Origin: Rouxiella sp. WC2420
GTDB taxonomy: Bacteria; Pseudomonadota; Gammaproteobacteria; Enterobacterales; Enterobacteriaceae
Assembly: GCF_041200025.1 (NCBI RefSeq)
Contig: NZ_CP165628.1
Span: forward strand, 2,046,001 to 2,110,000
Direction: 5' to 3'
Length of the DNA: 64,000 nucleotides
Shown here: positions 28,056 to 36,780 of the stretch, piece by piece
Layout: every line of letters starts with the position of its first letter
Numbering within the stretch: the stretch's first letter is position 1
Notes under the pieces: model-generated
Seen by the model: the letters and a program-made list of their open reading frames with translations, nothing else
What the model was told of the DNA's origin: nothing
The model's database searches: none
Position numbers and translations under genes: made by a program

Positions 28056-29725
28056 ACAAACTCCTTGATTGCCGTCAATGGCGGAATAGATAAAGGCGAT
28101 ATACCGGGGATCGCACTGAGTAATTCCTGGGTATAAGAGCTGGTTGGGCGGGAGAACAGAGACTCAACGTCGCCGTTATCAACCTGTTTGCCCTGATTCA
28201 GCACCGAGACGCTGTGCGATATCTGGCGCACTGTGGCCAGGTCATGCGAAATAAACAGGTAGGTCAGCCCCAACTGTTGCTGAAGTTGCACCAGCAAACG
28301 CAAAATCTGTGCTTGCACCGTGACGTCCAGCGCGGAAGTGGCCTCGTCCAGCACCAACACTTGCGGTTCGAGGATCAGCGCGCGGGCCAGAGCGACGCGC
28401 TGGCGTTGCCCACCGGAAAGCTCGTGCGGTTTGCGCTGCAACAAATTCAGCGGCAGTGCGACGCGCTCGGCAATCTCGAAAACGCGGGACTGGCGCTGTT
28501 CGCGGCTGAGCTTGTAAAAGTTTAACAGCGGTTCTTCGATCACCTTAAATAGCGTCTGCGAGGGGTCCAGAGAGGCAAAGGGGTTTTGGTAAACCAGCTG
28601 AATTTTCTTGCGTGCCTGACGCAGCGCCTCACCGGATAACCGGGCGATATCCACGCCGTCGATGAACAGCTGCCCGCTGTCAGGCTGTTGGAAACCCAGC
28701 AGCAGGCGCGCCAGTGTAGTTTTACCTGACCCTGATTCGCCTACCAGAGAGTGGGTAGTGCCACGCGCGACTTCAAACGATATGTCGTCCAATGCCTTGA
28801 AAGTTTGCTCATTTTTACCACCAAGTGAAAATTGCTTCGACACATTGCGCACTTCAATCGCATTGCCGCGAGGGTGCTGTGCCTGCGAAACCGCAGACCG
28901 CGCACGCGGCGTCAGGGCTGGAGCATCGCTAAACAGTTGGCGGGTATAGTCGCTTTTTGGCGCGCGCAGCACCTCGGCGGTAATGCCTTGCTCCTGCACC
29001 TGACCTTTGCGAAACACCAGCAGGCGATCGGCGCGTGCCGCAGCCAGCGCCAAATCGTGAGTGACAAACAGCACCGCGGTGCCAAATTCCTGTCGCAACT
29101 CGTCAATCAAATCGAGAATGCGTTTCTGCACTCGCACGTCCAATGCGCTGGTGGGTTCATCGGCAATAATTAAAGCCGGTTGCAGCGCAATGGCGATAGC
29201 AATCAGCACCCGCTGTTTCATCCCCCCGGAAAGCTGGTGCGGGAACTGTTTGGCGCGCTGTTGCGGATGGCTCAGACCCACGCGGGTCAGCAGTTCGACC
29301 ACGCGGGCATCGCGTGCTTTTCGCGGCATCTTTCTGCGATGAATTTGCAGCACTTCGGCTACCTGATCGCCTATGGTTTTCACTGGATTCAGCGAGCTGG
29401 TGGGGTCTTGAGGGATCAAACTGATGCTGGAACCGCGCAGGCTATCGAGGCGGCGCGCGGACCAGCGGCTGATATCAATACCATTGAGCAAAATACTGCC
29501 GGATTCGATATGACCGTTTTCCGCCAGCAGGCCAATAATCGACTGCGCGGTGGTGGTTTTACCGGAACCCGACTCGCCAACCAGCGCGACCACTTCGCCG
29601 GGCAATATTGAGAATGAAACCTGCTCCACGACACGGGTGGACTGATGCCCGCTGCGGTAAGCAATAGAAACGTCTTTAAGCTCCAGCACCGGTTTTACTC
29701 GTTCATCAAAGTTAGGCTGGTTCAT
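28052..29725 (-). CDS. ABC transporter, fused ATP-binding protein (DppDF-like)
   Basis: A 557-residue protein with two ABC ATPase domains. Both halves have Walker A GESGSGKT, signatures LSGGMKQRV and LSGGQRQRV, and Walker B LIIADEPTSALD and VLVLDEATSALD. It energises the importer of the first ABC module. It overlaps the permease gene upstream by one base and the monooxygenase gene downstream by four. It is a paralogue of the ATPase at 20643-22343 but clearly diverged, so the modules are not a recent duplication. Confidence 0.93.
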   Translation of the reverse strand: MNQPNFDERVKPVLELKDVSIAYRSGHQSTRVVEQVSFSILPGEVVALVGESGSGKTTTAQSIIGLLAENGHIESGSILLNGIDISRWSARRLDSLRGSSISLIPQDPTSSLNPVKTIGDQVAEVLQIHRRKMPRKARDARVVELLTRVGLSHPQQRAKQFPHQLSGGMKQRVLIAIAIALQPALIIADEPTSALDVRVQKRILDLIDELRQEFGTAVLFVTHDLALAAARADRLLVFRKGQVQEQGITAEVLRAPKSDYTRQLFSDAPALTPRARSAVSQAQHPRGNAIEVRNVSKQFSLGGKNEQTFKALDDISFEVARGTTHSLVGESGSGKTTLARLLLGFQQPDSGQLFIDGVDIARLSGEALRQARKKIQLVYQNPFASLDPSQTLFKVIEEPLLNFYKLSREQRQSRVFEIAERVALPLNLLQRKPHELSGGQRQRVALARALILEPQVLVLDEATSALDVTVQAQILRLLVQLQQQLGLTYLFISHDLATVRQISHSVSVLNQGKQVDNGDVESLFSRPTSSYTQELLSAIPGISPLSIPPLTAIKEFV

Positions 29726-30600
29726 TAGCGTTTTCTCCGCAATGACTGGCTGATGCGATTAGCAGACAAAACGGTCAGGATCACCACGAAGCCAGGGAAA
29801 GTGGTTAGCCACCAGGCGGTAGAAATATAGTTACGGCCTTCGGCAATTAGCAGGCCCCATTCAGGCGTCGGCGGTGGGGTGCCGTAACCGAGAAAGCTCA
29901 GGGTGGAAATCGACAGGATCGCGTTACCGAATTGCAGGGCGGAAAAAGCTATTACCGAGGTCAGTGAGTTCGGCACAATATGACGCCACAGCACCGAGAA
30001 GAAAGTGCCGCCACTGCCGTAGGCCGCCTCTACGTAATCGCTTTGACGCACTAATACTGCTTCGGAGCGCGCCAAACGCGCAAAGTTGGCAACAGAGGTT
30101 ACGCCGACGGCGATTGCCGCATGCACGGTGCCAAATCCCAGCAGAATAATCACACTCAGCGACAGCAACAGGCTTGGAATTGAGAGCAGCACATCAACGA
30201 TCCGCATGATCACGGTATCGGTAATACCACCAACCGATGCGGCCGCGAGACCCAGCGCGCTGCCAAACAGCAGGCCGAGAAACACCGCCACCAGCGCACC
30301 GGACAGCGAGTGCGATGCGCCATAAACGATGCGGGCATAAAGGTCTCGACCCAGCTGATCGGTACCCAGCCAGTGCCCCGGCCCCGGAGCCAGACGCTGC
30401 GCCCCGGCAATCCCCTCGGTTCCGCTGTATTGAGTAAACAGCTGCGGAGCGATGGCCCAGAGGATAACCACCAGCATGACCACCCAGGCCAGGATCAGCG
30501 TCGGTTGCAGGCGCGAAAAGCGTTTGGATGCAGCGGGGGGAAACGTCGCAAGCTGGGCATTTTCGGCGCTGTTGTTTTTACTTAAGGGCAAACTGCTCAT
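29725..30600 (-). CDS. ABC transporter permease (DppC-like)
   Basis: A 291-residue DppC/OppC-type permease with N-terminal cytoplasmic extension, first helix near residues 33-53 and a canonical EAA loop (YVEAAYGSGGTFFSVLWRHIVPN). Start and stop overlap neighbouring genes by a few bases, so it belongs to a tightly coupled operon. Confidence 0.93.
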   Translation of the reverse strand: MSSLPLSKNNSAENAQLATFPPAASKRFSRLQPTLILAWVVMLVVILWAIAPQLFTQYSGTEGIAGAQRLAPGPGHWLGTDQLGRDLYARIVYGASHSLSGALVAVFLGLLFGSALGLAAASVGGITDTVIMRIVDVLLSIPSLLLSLSVIILLGFGTVHAAIAVGVTSVANFARLARSEAVLVRQSDYVEAAYGSGGTFFSVLWRHIVPNSLTSVIAFSALQFGNAILSISTLSFLGYGTPPPTPEWGLLIAEGRNYISTAWWLTTFPGFVVILTVLSANRISQSLRRKR

Positions 30601-31541
30601 GAGCGGACTCCCACAGACGGTTTGAGGCGCGGGTCAAGCAAGGGATAAATCAAATCCACCAGCAGATTGATGGCCACGTAGGCCGCAGCTGAAATCACCA
30701 CGATGGCCTGTAGCACGGATAAATCCTGATTATTCACGGCCTGCTGCGTCAGTTGACCAATACCATTGAGGCCAAATACCGTCTCAGTGACCAGTGCGCC
30801 GGCAATCAACTCTCCCAACAGCAGACCGGCGATGGTCAGCGCGGGCAGAGTGGCGTTGCGGGCGATATGGCGCAACAGCACGCGGCTGCGGCTGGCACCT
30901 TTGGCGCGGGCAACGGACACAAAAGGCTGTGTCTGCACCTGGTCGATACTGCGGATTAATATTTGCGCCAGCGGGGCGCTGATAGGCACCGCCAAGGTGA
31001 TAACCGGCAGAATCAGCCCGACCCATTCGCCGGGATTAATGACCGGGATCCAGCCCAGATGGAATGAGAACATTTGGATAAGTGCGATCCCCAGCCAAAA
31101 GGTCGGCACCGAGATAAACAGGGCAGGCAGCGCCAGCAGCGCCGATTTCAACCCGCGCAGCGGCACCAGATTAGAGACGAAGGCAATGAAAAGCGCCAAC
31201 ACCAGCGCCAGAGTAAAACCAAGCACCGCAAGGCGCAGGGTCGGCGGCAAATTGCCTGCCAGCAGCTCGGTTACTGGTACTCCGGCCTGAATCGAAAAGC
31301 CAAAATCGCCGTGCAGAAAACTGCCGAGCGTGTGCAGATACTGCTGCCATAACGGGAGGTCAGCACCGTAGGCGGCACGCATTTCAGCAATCTGCACCGG
31401 GCTTAACCCCATTGACGGGTCCTGAAACTTGATTAAAACGGCGTCGCCGGGCAGGGCTTGCAATAGTACAAACGACAGGGTAAACGCCGCCCAAAGCACT
31501 AACAGGGCCTGACCAACGCGTCCGCTTAAATATTGGCTCAT
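30597..31541 (-). CDS. ABC transporter permease (DppB-like)
   Basis: A 314-residue DppB/OppB-type permease. The N-terminal helix is followed by LPGDAVLIKF, and the EAA region reads SVARAKGASRSRVLLRHIARN. Two adjacent ATG codons occur; the second (31541) is six bases from GGAG and is preferred. It follows the binding-protein gene by 15 bases and overlaps the next permease gene by four. Confidence 0.92.
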   Translation of the reverse strand: MSQYLSGRVGQALLVLWAAFTLSFVLLQALPGDAVLIKFQDPSMGLSPVQIAEMRAAYGADLPLWQQYLHTLGSFLHGDFGFSIQAGVPVTELLAGNLPPTLRLAVLGFTLALVLALFIAFVSNLVPLRGLKSALLALPALFISVPTFWLGIALIQMFSFHLGWIPVINPGEWVGLILPVITLAVPISAPLAQILIRSIDQVQTQPFVSVARAKGASRSRVLLRHIARNATLPALTIAGLLLGELIAGALVTETVFGLNGIGQLTQQAVNNQDLSVLQAIVVISAAAYVAINLLVDLIYPLLDPRLKPSVGVRS

Positions 31542-31556
31542 CATTGACTCCGGGGA

Positions 31557-33191
31557 TTAATGTTTGGCCAGCCAGGCGCTATAGAAGCTTGGGCGACCCA
31601 CGGCTTCAAAACTAACGTCATGCAGGTAAGGCGCACCGGCAAACACTTGCGGCTCCTCGAAAATCGGGATTTCGTAGGCCTGATCCAGCAGGTAACGTTG
31701 AGCATCACCCGCCAGCGCCAGACGTTTTTGCGGATCGATTTCGGCGGAAATATCTACCAGCAGCGCGTTCAGTTTGTCGTCTTTGAAACTTTTGACTTTG
31801 CTGCTCAGGCCACCGAGTTGTAGCAAGGCGTCGCGGTTAGTGGGGTAGAATTCGCTTTTGATGACATCAGGATCGGCGCGGCCAACCTCCACCACATTAA
31901 CCGGCGTTTTTTGCGGGTCGAGGCTGTCTGCCACGCGGCTACCGGCATCACCGGCTAAAATAGTCAGCTTGACGCCGAGCTGGTTCCACTGTTGCGCCAC
32001 CAGCTGCAAGACCTCTTTGTTCTGCGGTTGCGGCAGGGATTCATAAATGGTCAGCGCTAGCGGCTGGCCATCTTTTTGGCGAATGCCGTTCGGGCCTGGT
32101 TTCCAGCCAGCCTCGTCCAGCAGCTTTTTCGACAGCTCAGGATCGTATTTCAGCTTATCGCCGAGATTGACATAACCGGCGGCAGAAGCGGCAATCACCG
32201 AGGTGGCAACCGGATAATTTGGCGAGAATAGGGTGGCAACGATTTGTTTACTGTCAACGCCGTGCAGCAAGGCCTGACGAACTTTTAGACTGGCCACCAG
32301 TGGGTTATCAGGGCGGAAGGAGATGCCGTCGTTCACCCCCCGAGTGGAAGGCGCGTAGATCGGGAATTTCTTCGCCTCGGCCTGTTTTTCATCATAAGCC
32401 TGAACCTGACGAATAAAGTCGGCCTGCCCGGCAAGCAGTGCACCAATCCTTACGCTGTCTTCGCCGGTGACGATGATTTTAATGCCATCCAGATTGGCGC
32501 GTCCCTGCTGTTTGAGATCCTTCGGACCCCAGTTGTAGTCCTTGCGCGCGGTTAAATCGACCTCGCGACCCAGTGTCTCTGAACTTACGACAAACGGGCC
32601 GGAGCCAATAATATGGCGAGCGTCGCCCAGCGCATTGAAATCGCGCGCCAAGGTGCTCAACGAAACCAGTCCAGAACCAATAGTTGCCGTGCCCTGCAAG
32701 AATCCCGGCGATGGTTTTTTGAAGTAGAACTTCACCGTTAGCGGGTCAATCACCTCACTATGGTCATAGTTATTAATCACTTCCGAGACAGGTAGATGGT
32801 GTTCTTTATTACCCAGACCGTAGGTATCGAAGTTTTTAGCCACCGCATTGGCGTCCAACGGTGTACCATCAGAGAAAGTCACGCCCGGATGCAGCTTGAA
32901 GGTGTATTGAGTTTTGTCAGCGTTGGTGGTCCAGGATTCGGCAATCCACGGCTCAATCTGCAAGGTTTGTGGATTTTGGTAGGTCAGCTTATCGGTTATC
33001 TGATTCAGTATGCCGCCGTTTGGATAAAATCCACCGGCCGGAGGATAAAGGTTGGTGTGAGCCTGTTGCTCGAGATAAATCAGAGTCCCACCTTTAACGG
33101 CAGCATCGGCTGCCCACGCGGAAGAACTGCCAGCTAACAGGGCAAATGAAAGCCCTAACGCCACGGTGCTAATTCGGCGAGATTTGTACAT
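31557..33191 (-). CDS. ABC transporter substrate-binding protein (KPN_01854-like)
   Basis: A 544-residue SBP family 5 protein and the first gene of the 12.5-kb minus-strand operon. A signal peptide ends near SSAWAADA. The mature start KGGTLIYLEQQAHTNLYPPAGGF is characteristic of a binding-protein subfamily found beside luciferase-like monooxygenases and CMD proteins (KPN_01854 type, recognised from memory). Two related modules in one operon could give two specificities or two affinities for one compound class. Confidence 0.9.
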   Translation of the reverse strand: MYKSRRISTVALGLSFALLAGSSSAWAADAAVKGGTLIYLEQQAHTNLYPPAGGFYPNGGILNQITDKLTYQNPQTLQIEPWIAESWTTNADKTQYTFKLHPGVTFSDGTPLDANAVAKNFDTYGLGNKEHHLPVSEVINNYDHSEVIDPLTVKFYFKKPSPGFLQGTATIGSGLVSLSTLARDFNALGDARHIIGSGPFVVSSETLGREVDLTARKDYNWGPKDLKQQGRANLDGIKIIVTGEDSVRIGALLAGQADFIRQVQAYDEKQAEAKKFPIYAPSTRGVNDGISFRPDNPLVASLKVRQALLHGVDSKQIVATLFSPNYPVATSVIAASAAGYVNLGDKLKYDPELSKKLLDEAGWKPGPNGIRQKDGQPLALTIYESLPQPQNKEVLQLVAQQWNQLGVKLTILAGDAGSRVADSLDPQKTPVNVVEVGRADPDVIKSEFYPTNRDALLQLGGLSSKVKSFKDDKLNALLVDISAEIDPQKRLALAGDAQRYLLDQAYEIPIFEEPQVFAGAPYLHDVSFEAVGRPSFYSAWLAKH

Positions 33192-33609
33192 TCTTGATTC
33201 CTTTTTTATTTTTGGTTTGAAGCACGAAAATGACCCTGAGGCGCATGAGTAAAGCTGCGCATAGGTTCATAACAAACCAAATCAAAAGGAAGATGAAATA
33301 ATGAATTTAGCTATGGATAGCAATAAATGGTCATAGCCGGACAGGCCGATTTTCAGTGGCTTAAAATCGACCATTTTATTGATTAGTAATGAAAATAAAC
33401 GCCTTGTCAGACGTCCTCTCCGCTACCTGATGGTTTACGGTCAAGTTTGGCGCAAAAATTTGCCCCATCGAAACTGTGACCCATGACGCTTATGGTTTTT
33501 TGTAAAAACAAAATGCTTTTTTCTTCGTAGCTTAAAAACGCCTGAGCTCTATTTTTAGACTTACTTTTAGTGCTTTTAAAGGCAATTTATCGAAAGAAAG
33601 GAGTTCAGT
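33192..33609. promoter_or_regulatory. divergent promoter region of ABC/monooxygenase operons
   Basis: 418 bases separate the long minus-strand operon from the plus-strand monooxygenase gene and must hold both promoters. A 7-bp inverted repeat CGATTTT (33347-33353) / AAAATCG (33363-33369) lies near the middle and may be an operator. No gene is seen, and no regulator gene is adjacent. Confidence 0.4.
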
Positions 33610-34920
33610 TTGACTAACCAAACTCGCAGGCGTCTCAAGACTCTGGTTGGGGCAGGGAGCGTTATTTACGCATCTAATGATGCAAAGCCCGATTTCGGCA
33701 TTACCCGTGCCGCATCGCTGGCTAAAATCGCTGAAAAAGAAAAAATCACCGGGCTATTTACCGCGGATTTGCTGCAAGCTGACCCGGATGGGCTCGCGGG
33801 TTCGACAGGGAGTCAGGATCCGATTGTTGCTCTGGCTGCCTTGAGCCAGGTGACTTCGCACATTGGCCTGATTGCTACCGTTTCGACGACCTATCACCAT
33901 CCTTATAATCTTGCCAGACTGATAGGCACGTTAGATCATGTAAGCGGCGGTCGTGCCGGTTGGAATGCGGTGACTTCTTCCGTGGGTGAAGAAAATTTTG
34001 GTGATATCACGCTGCCAGACCCGGCGACTCGTTATGCCCGTGCCACTGAATTTATTGAGGTGATTAATGCACTGTTCGACGCTAACGAGCCTGCGGCGGT
34101 GCGTCGCGCCGCTAGCGGTTCTGTAAGTATTGATCCACGTAAACTTCATCCGATAGACCATATTGGTGATTTCTTTCGTGTAAAGGGTCCACTTAATATA
34201 CCGCCGCCACCGCAAGTGCGCCCGGTGCAGTTCCAGGCTGGTCAGTCTGATGAGGGGCTTATTCTTGGCGCTAAATACGCCGAAATTATTTACACCTCTC
34301 AGCCAACGCTAAATGATGCGCTGACATTTGTAGAGCGTGTTCACCAGCATGCCAACGCTTTTGGACGCCACGAAAATAAGCCGCTGATCATGAATTCATT
34401 CCACTCGGTAATCGGTGATAGCGCCACAGATGTTTCGCGAAGGCTGCGCGAAAAACATGAACGGATCGATTATCAGCAAGGCAGATTAAAAGTGGCAGAT
34501 ATGTTGGGTGGAGAGATTGACCTGCGAGATTTTGCTCTCGACCAACCCATTCCAGCAAAATTTCTGCCTGAGGTTGGCTTGATTAACCGTCGTCGTGGCC
34601 GAGCTGATATCTTCAAACGCTTTGCTTTACAGGGGTTAACGCTGCGTGAGCTTATCATTCAGGCGCAGGAGACTGGACACTGGTACGTAGCAGGTACACC
34701 AGAGACTTTGGCCGATGCGATTGAAGAGCGGTTTAAAGCCGGTGTGTTGGATGTTATTTCACTGCATGGTTTAGGCCAGCCGGATCAGGAAGATCTGCTG
34801 TTAAATGGCTTACTGCCCGAATTGCGTAAACGTCAGCTGATTGATGAGGATTATTTGGGGGACGATTTCAGATCTAATCTGGAGTTATCGCCAATCAGAA
34901 AGACCAGTCTGGTCTATTAG
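33610..34920 (+). CDS. NtaA/SnaA/DszA-family FMN-dependent monooxygenase
   Basis: A 436-residue luciferase-like monooxygenase of the nitrilotriacetate/desulfurisation class. Typical segments are IGLIATVSTTYHHPYNLARLIGTLDHVSGGRAGWNAVTS in residues 83-120, QAGQSDEGL, and the C-terminal VAGTPETLADAIEERF. Such enzymes use FMNH2 from a separate reductase to cleave C-N or C-S bonds. The start is TTG with AAGGAG six bases upstream, an uncommon start codon that would limit translation. It is divergent from the ABC/LLM operon and probably serves the same pathway. No flavin reductase gene is visible nearby. Confidence 0.88.
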   Translation: MTNQTRRRLKTLVGAGSVIYASNDAKPDFGITRAASLAKIAEKEKITGLFTADLLQADPDGLAGSTGSQDPIVALAALSQVTSHIGLIATVSTTYHHPYNLARLIGTLDHVSGGRAGWNAVTSSVGEENFGDITLPDPATRYARATEFIEVINALFDANEPAAVRRAASGSVSIDPRKLHPIDHIGDFFRVKGPLNIPPPPQVRPVQFQAGQSDEGLILGAKYAEIIYTSQPTLNDALTFVERVHQHANAFGRHENKPLIMNSFHSVIGDSATDVSRRLREKHERIDYQQGRLKVADMLGGEIDLRDFALDQPIPAKFLPEVGLINRRRGRADIFKRFALQGLTLRELIIQAQETGHWYVAGTPETLADAIEERFKAGVLDVISLHGLGQPDQEDLLLNGLLPELRKRQLIDEDYLGDDFRSNLELSPIRKTSLVY

Positions 34921-35047
34921 GCTATGTAGAATAACTTCGTGTATTAACAGCAATACCTCAAAAATAATGTTACGAAAATGTTATAAAGCAGTGGCTGCTA
35001 TTTGCCACTGCTTAAACCGCTTAAAGTTACATATTAATGCCACCTCA

Positions 35048-35503
35048 TTACCAACCAGATACTAGACCGTGGTTAATAGACATGGATGCATTGATATTAT
35101 GGGTAAGCAGTTTTTCCAAATCATTTTCTTTGCTACCAATAAGTCCGCTAACGTTATAGATAATACCCGCGCAGTTCACCAGGAATTCAAGGCTACCAAA
35201 AATCCCACTAGCGTATTTAACTAGCATTTCAACTTGTGATTTAACGGTAATATCTACGGCGACGGCTATAGCTTTACTGCCTAATGCGCGAATATCTTCT
35301 GCTGTCTGCTCGGCGCTTTCCAGTTCGCTGTCTGCAATGATCACTGATGCACCGCGTGAAGCTAAGTGCAATGCCAACTCTCTTCCCCTGCCTCTGCCGC
35401 CCATGCTGACTAAAGCCACTTTGCCATCGAGACTCTCTCCATCTTCCACAATGGTCAAGGCATCCCCGGGAATGCTTGAAACGGATGAATGTTCACTAAT
35501 CAT
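35048..35503 (-). pseudogene. truncated SDR oxidoreductase
   Basis: The 151-residue frame matches only the first half of a short-chain dehydrogenase. The nucleotide motif is degraded (SMGGRGRGRELA in place of TGxxxGIG), NCAG replaces NNAG, and the sequence stops at SINHGLVSGW before the catalytic Ser and Tyr-x-x-x-Lys. No continuation is seen in other frames downstream. AGGAAC and an ATG remain, so a short protein could still be made, but it cannot be an active dehydrogenase. Confidence 0.75.
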
Positions 35504-35885
35504 TTAGAGTTCCTATGAAATTTCAAACAAAAAACGCTGCTTCAACAGCGCAAAAGGCAGAAAAAGTAATATCGTGACGGTGTTAAAATAACAAAACTGT
35601 ACATCTCGGTATAGTTTTAATTTTAAATTTAATTTATCTTTAATTGCAGTCAAAATATTAAGGATAAAGCTGATGTTTACGACAAAATTCGGCGCATTTG
35701 AGGTTAGGTGACACTTTGTAGAGTACCACTTAATTAGCAGAGTAACGTAAAGTTTAAGATTATTAACAACCAATGCGAGTTTGTATTGCAGCAGGATGGC
35801 GTTCATCGACTACGCAAATCGTTTCTAATGCTTTATTAATCTTCTTATGAATTTCGAAAGAGGCGATAATGCAGTGGCTACGGGA
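35504..35885. other. AT-rich stretch without recognisable gene
   Basis: An AT-rich region upstream of the truncated SDR. One 97-codon minus-strand frame is open but has a composition (Leu, Asn, Lys, Phe-rich, no family motif) expected of random AT-rich DNA, so I do not call it. Confidence 0.5.
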
Positions 35886-35887
35886 TT

Positions 35888-36045
35888 CCGCCCAATGAGC
35901 TCTTGCTATGGCTCAAGGCCGACGGAGAAATACCTAATTTAATTGCCGCTTTTGTATAAGGCCGCTGCGCCAGGCTTTGTGCTTGTTCCACAGTTGCGCA
36001 GACGGCTAAGGCTAGCCAAACACTGCGCGACCCTTTTATTTAATG
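35888..36045 (-). pseudogene. LysR family regulator N-terminal remnant
   Basis: The minus strand encodes CATVEQAQSLAQRPYTKAAI followed directly by KLGISPSALSHSKSSL, which fits the winged helix-turn-helix of LysR proteins with small insertions. A TAG follows near 35891 and the effector domain is gone. The remnant starts about 80 bases from the divergent SDR-like gene at 36123, the usual LysR/target geometry. It is best read as the decayed regulator of that gene. Confidence 0.7.
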
Positions 36046-36122
36046 ATGATTAAATTTTTCGCTTATTTTTATCCTGATTGCATTGTGGCAGGATTAAATC
36101 AGGCTTTGTAAGGAGAGAGAAA

Positions 36123-36719
36123 ATGAAAATTATGATAATTGGCGCTAACGGCACTATTGGACGTGCAGTGGCTCAAAACCTTGAGGCAGACCACGAGATC
36201 ATTCGGGTTGGCAAAACCCACGGTGACCTGCGGGTTGATTTAACCGATGAGGCCAGTGTGAAAGCACTTTTCGAAAGTAGCGGTAAGGTCGATGCCATTA
36301 TTGCTACCACTGGCAGTGTTTATTACGGCGAGTTCTCCACTATGACCGCCGAGCATTTTGACCTTGGATTGCAGAATAAATTACTTGGGCAGGTGCGCTT
36401 AGTGTTGATGGGTAAAGAATTTCTGAATCCAGGCGGTTCTTTTACTTTGACCACCGGCATATTAAGCCAGCATCCAATCCGGACCGGAGCCAATGCTACG
36501 GCGGTAAATGCAGCGATAGAGGGGTTTGCTTTAGCAGCCGGTAATGAGCTAAAAGGCCTGAGAATCAATGTAGTTAGTCCAAGTGTACTCACTGAGGCTC
36601 TCGATAAGTATGCATCATTTTTCCCTGGATTCGAAAGTGTACCCGCCAACCGTGTTGCGCTCGCCTATCGCCGAAGCGTTGAGGGAATAGACAACGGAAA
36701 AGTTTACCGCGTTTGGTAG
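36123..36719 (+). CDS. SDR-like NAD(P)-binding protein, atypical active site
   Basis: A 198-residue short SDR. The Rossmann start MKIMIIGANGTIGRAVAQ is clear, then ATTGSVYYG. Where classical SDRs have YxxxK it reads NATAVNAAIEGFA, without the tyrosine; small SDRs of this subgroup (about 200 residues) share that pattern. AAGGAG precedes ATG 36123. It is followed by a hairpin at 36751. A LysR remnant sits divergently upstream, so its regulation may have been lost. Function unknown. Confidence 0.8.
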   Translation: MKIMIIGANGTIGRAVAQNLEADHEIIRVGKTHGDLRVDLTDEASVKALFESSGKVDAIIATTGSVYYGEFSTMTAEHFDLGLQNKLLGQVRLVLMGKEFLNPGGSFTLTTGILSQHPIRTGANATAVNAAIEGFALAAGNELKGLRINVVSPSVLTEALDKYASFFPGFESVPANRVALAYRRSVEGIDNGKVYRVW

Positions 36720-36750
36720 TCTCAGGGATTGCCTTGCTTAACATGATAAG

Positions 36751-36779
36751 TAAGGCTCCTTCGTCCGGAGCCTTAATTT
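36751..36779. terminator. bidirectional terminator hairpin
   Basis: Perfect 9-bp stem TAAGGCTCC (36751-36759) / GGAGCCTTA (36767-36775) with a 7-base loop between the convergent SDR and HsdR-N-like genes. The following T tract is short in both directions, so efficiency may be modest. Confidence 0.7.
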
Positions 36780-36780
36780 C

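Noticed and set aside
20643-33191. Recent tandem duplication of one ABC transporter operon
   Set aside because: Binding proteins, permeases and ATPases of the two modules differ throughout, so duplication, if any, is ancient or the modules were acquired separately.
35513-35806. 97-codon minus-strand open frame
   Set aside because: Composition is that of random AT-rich DNA, with no ribosome site or family motif.
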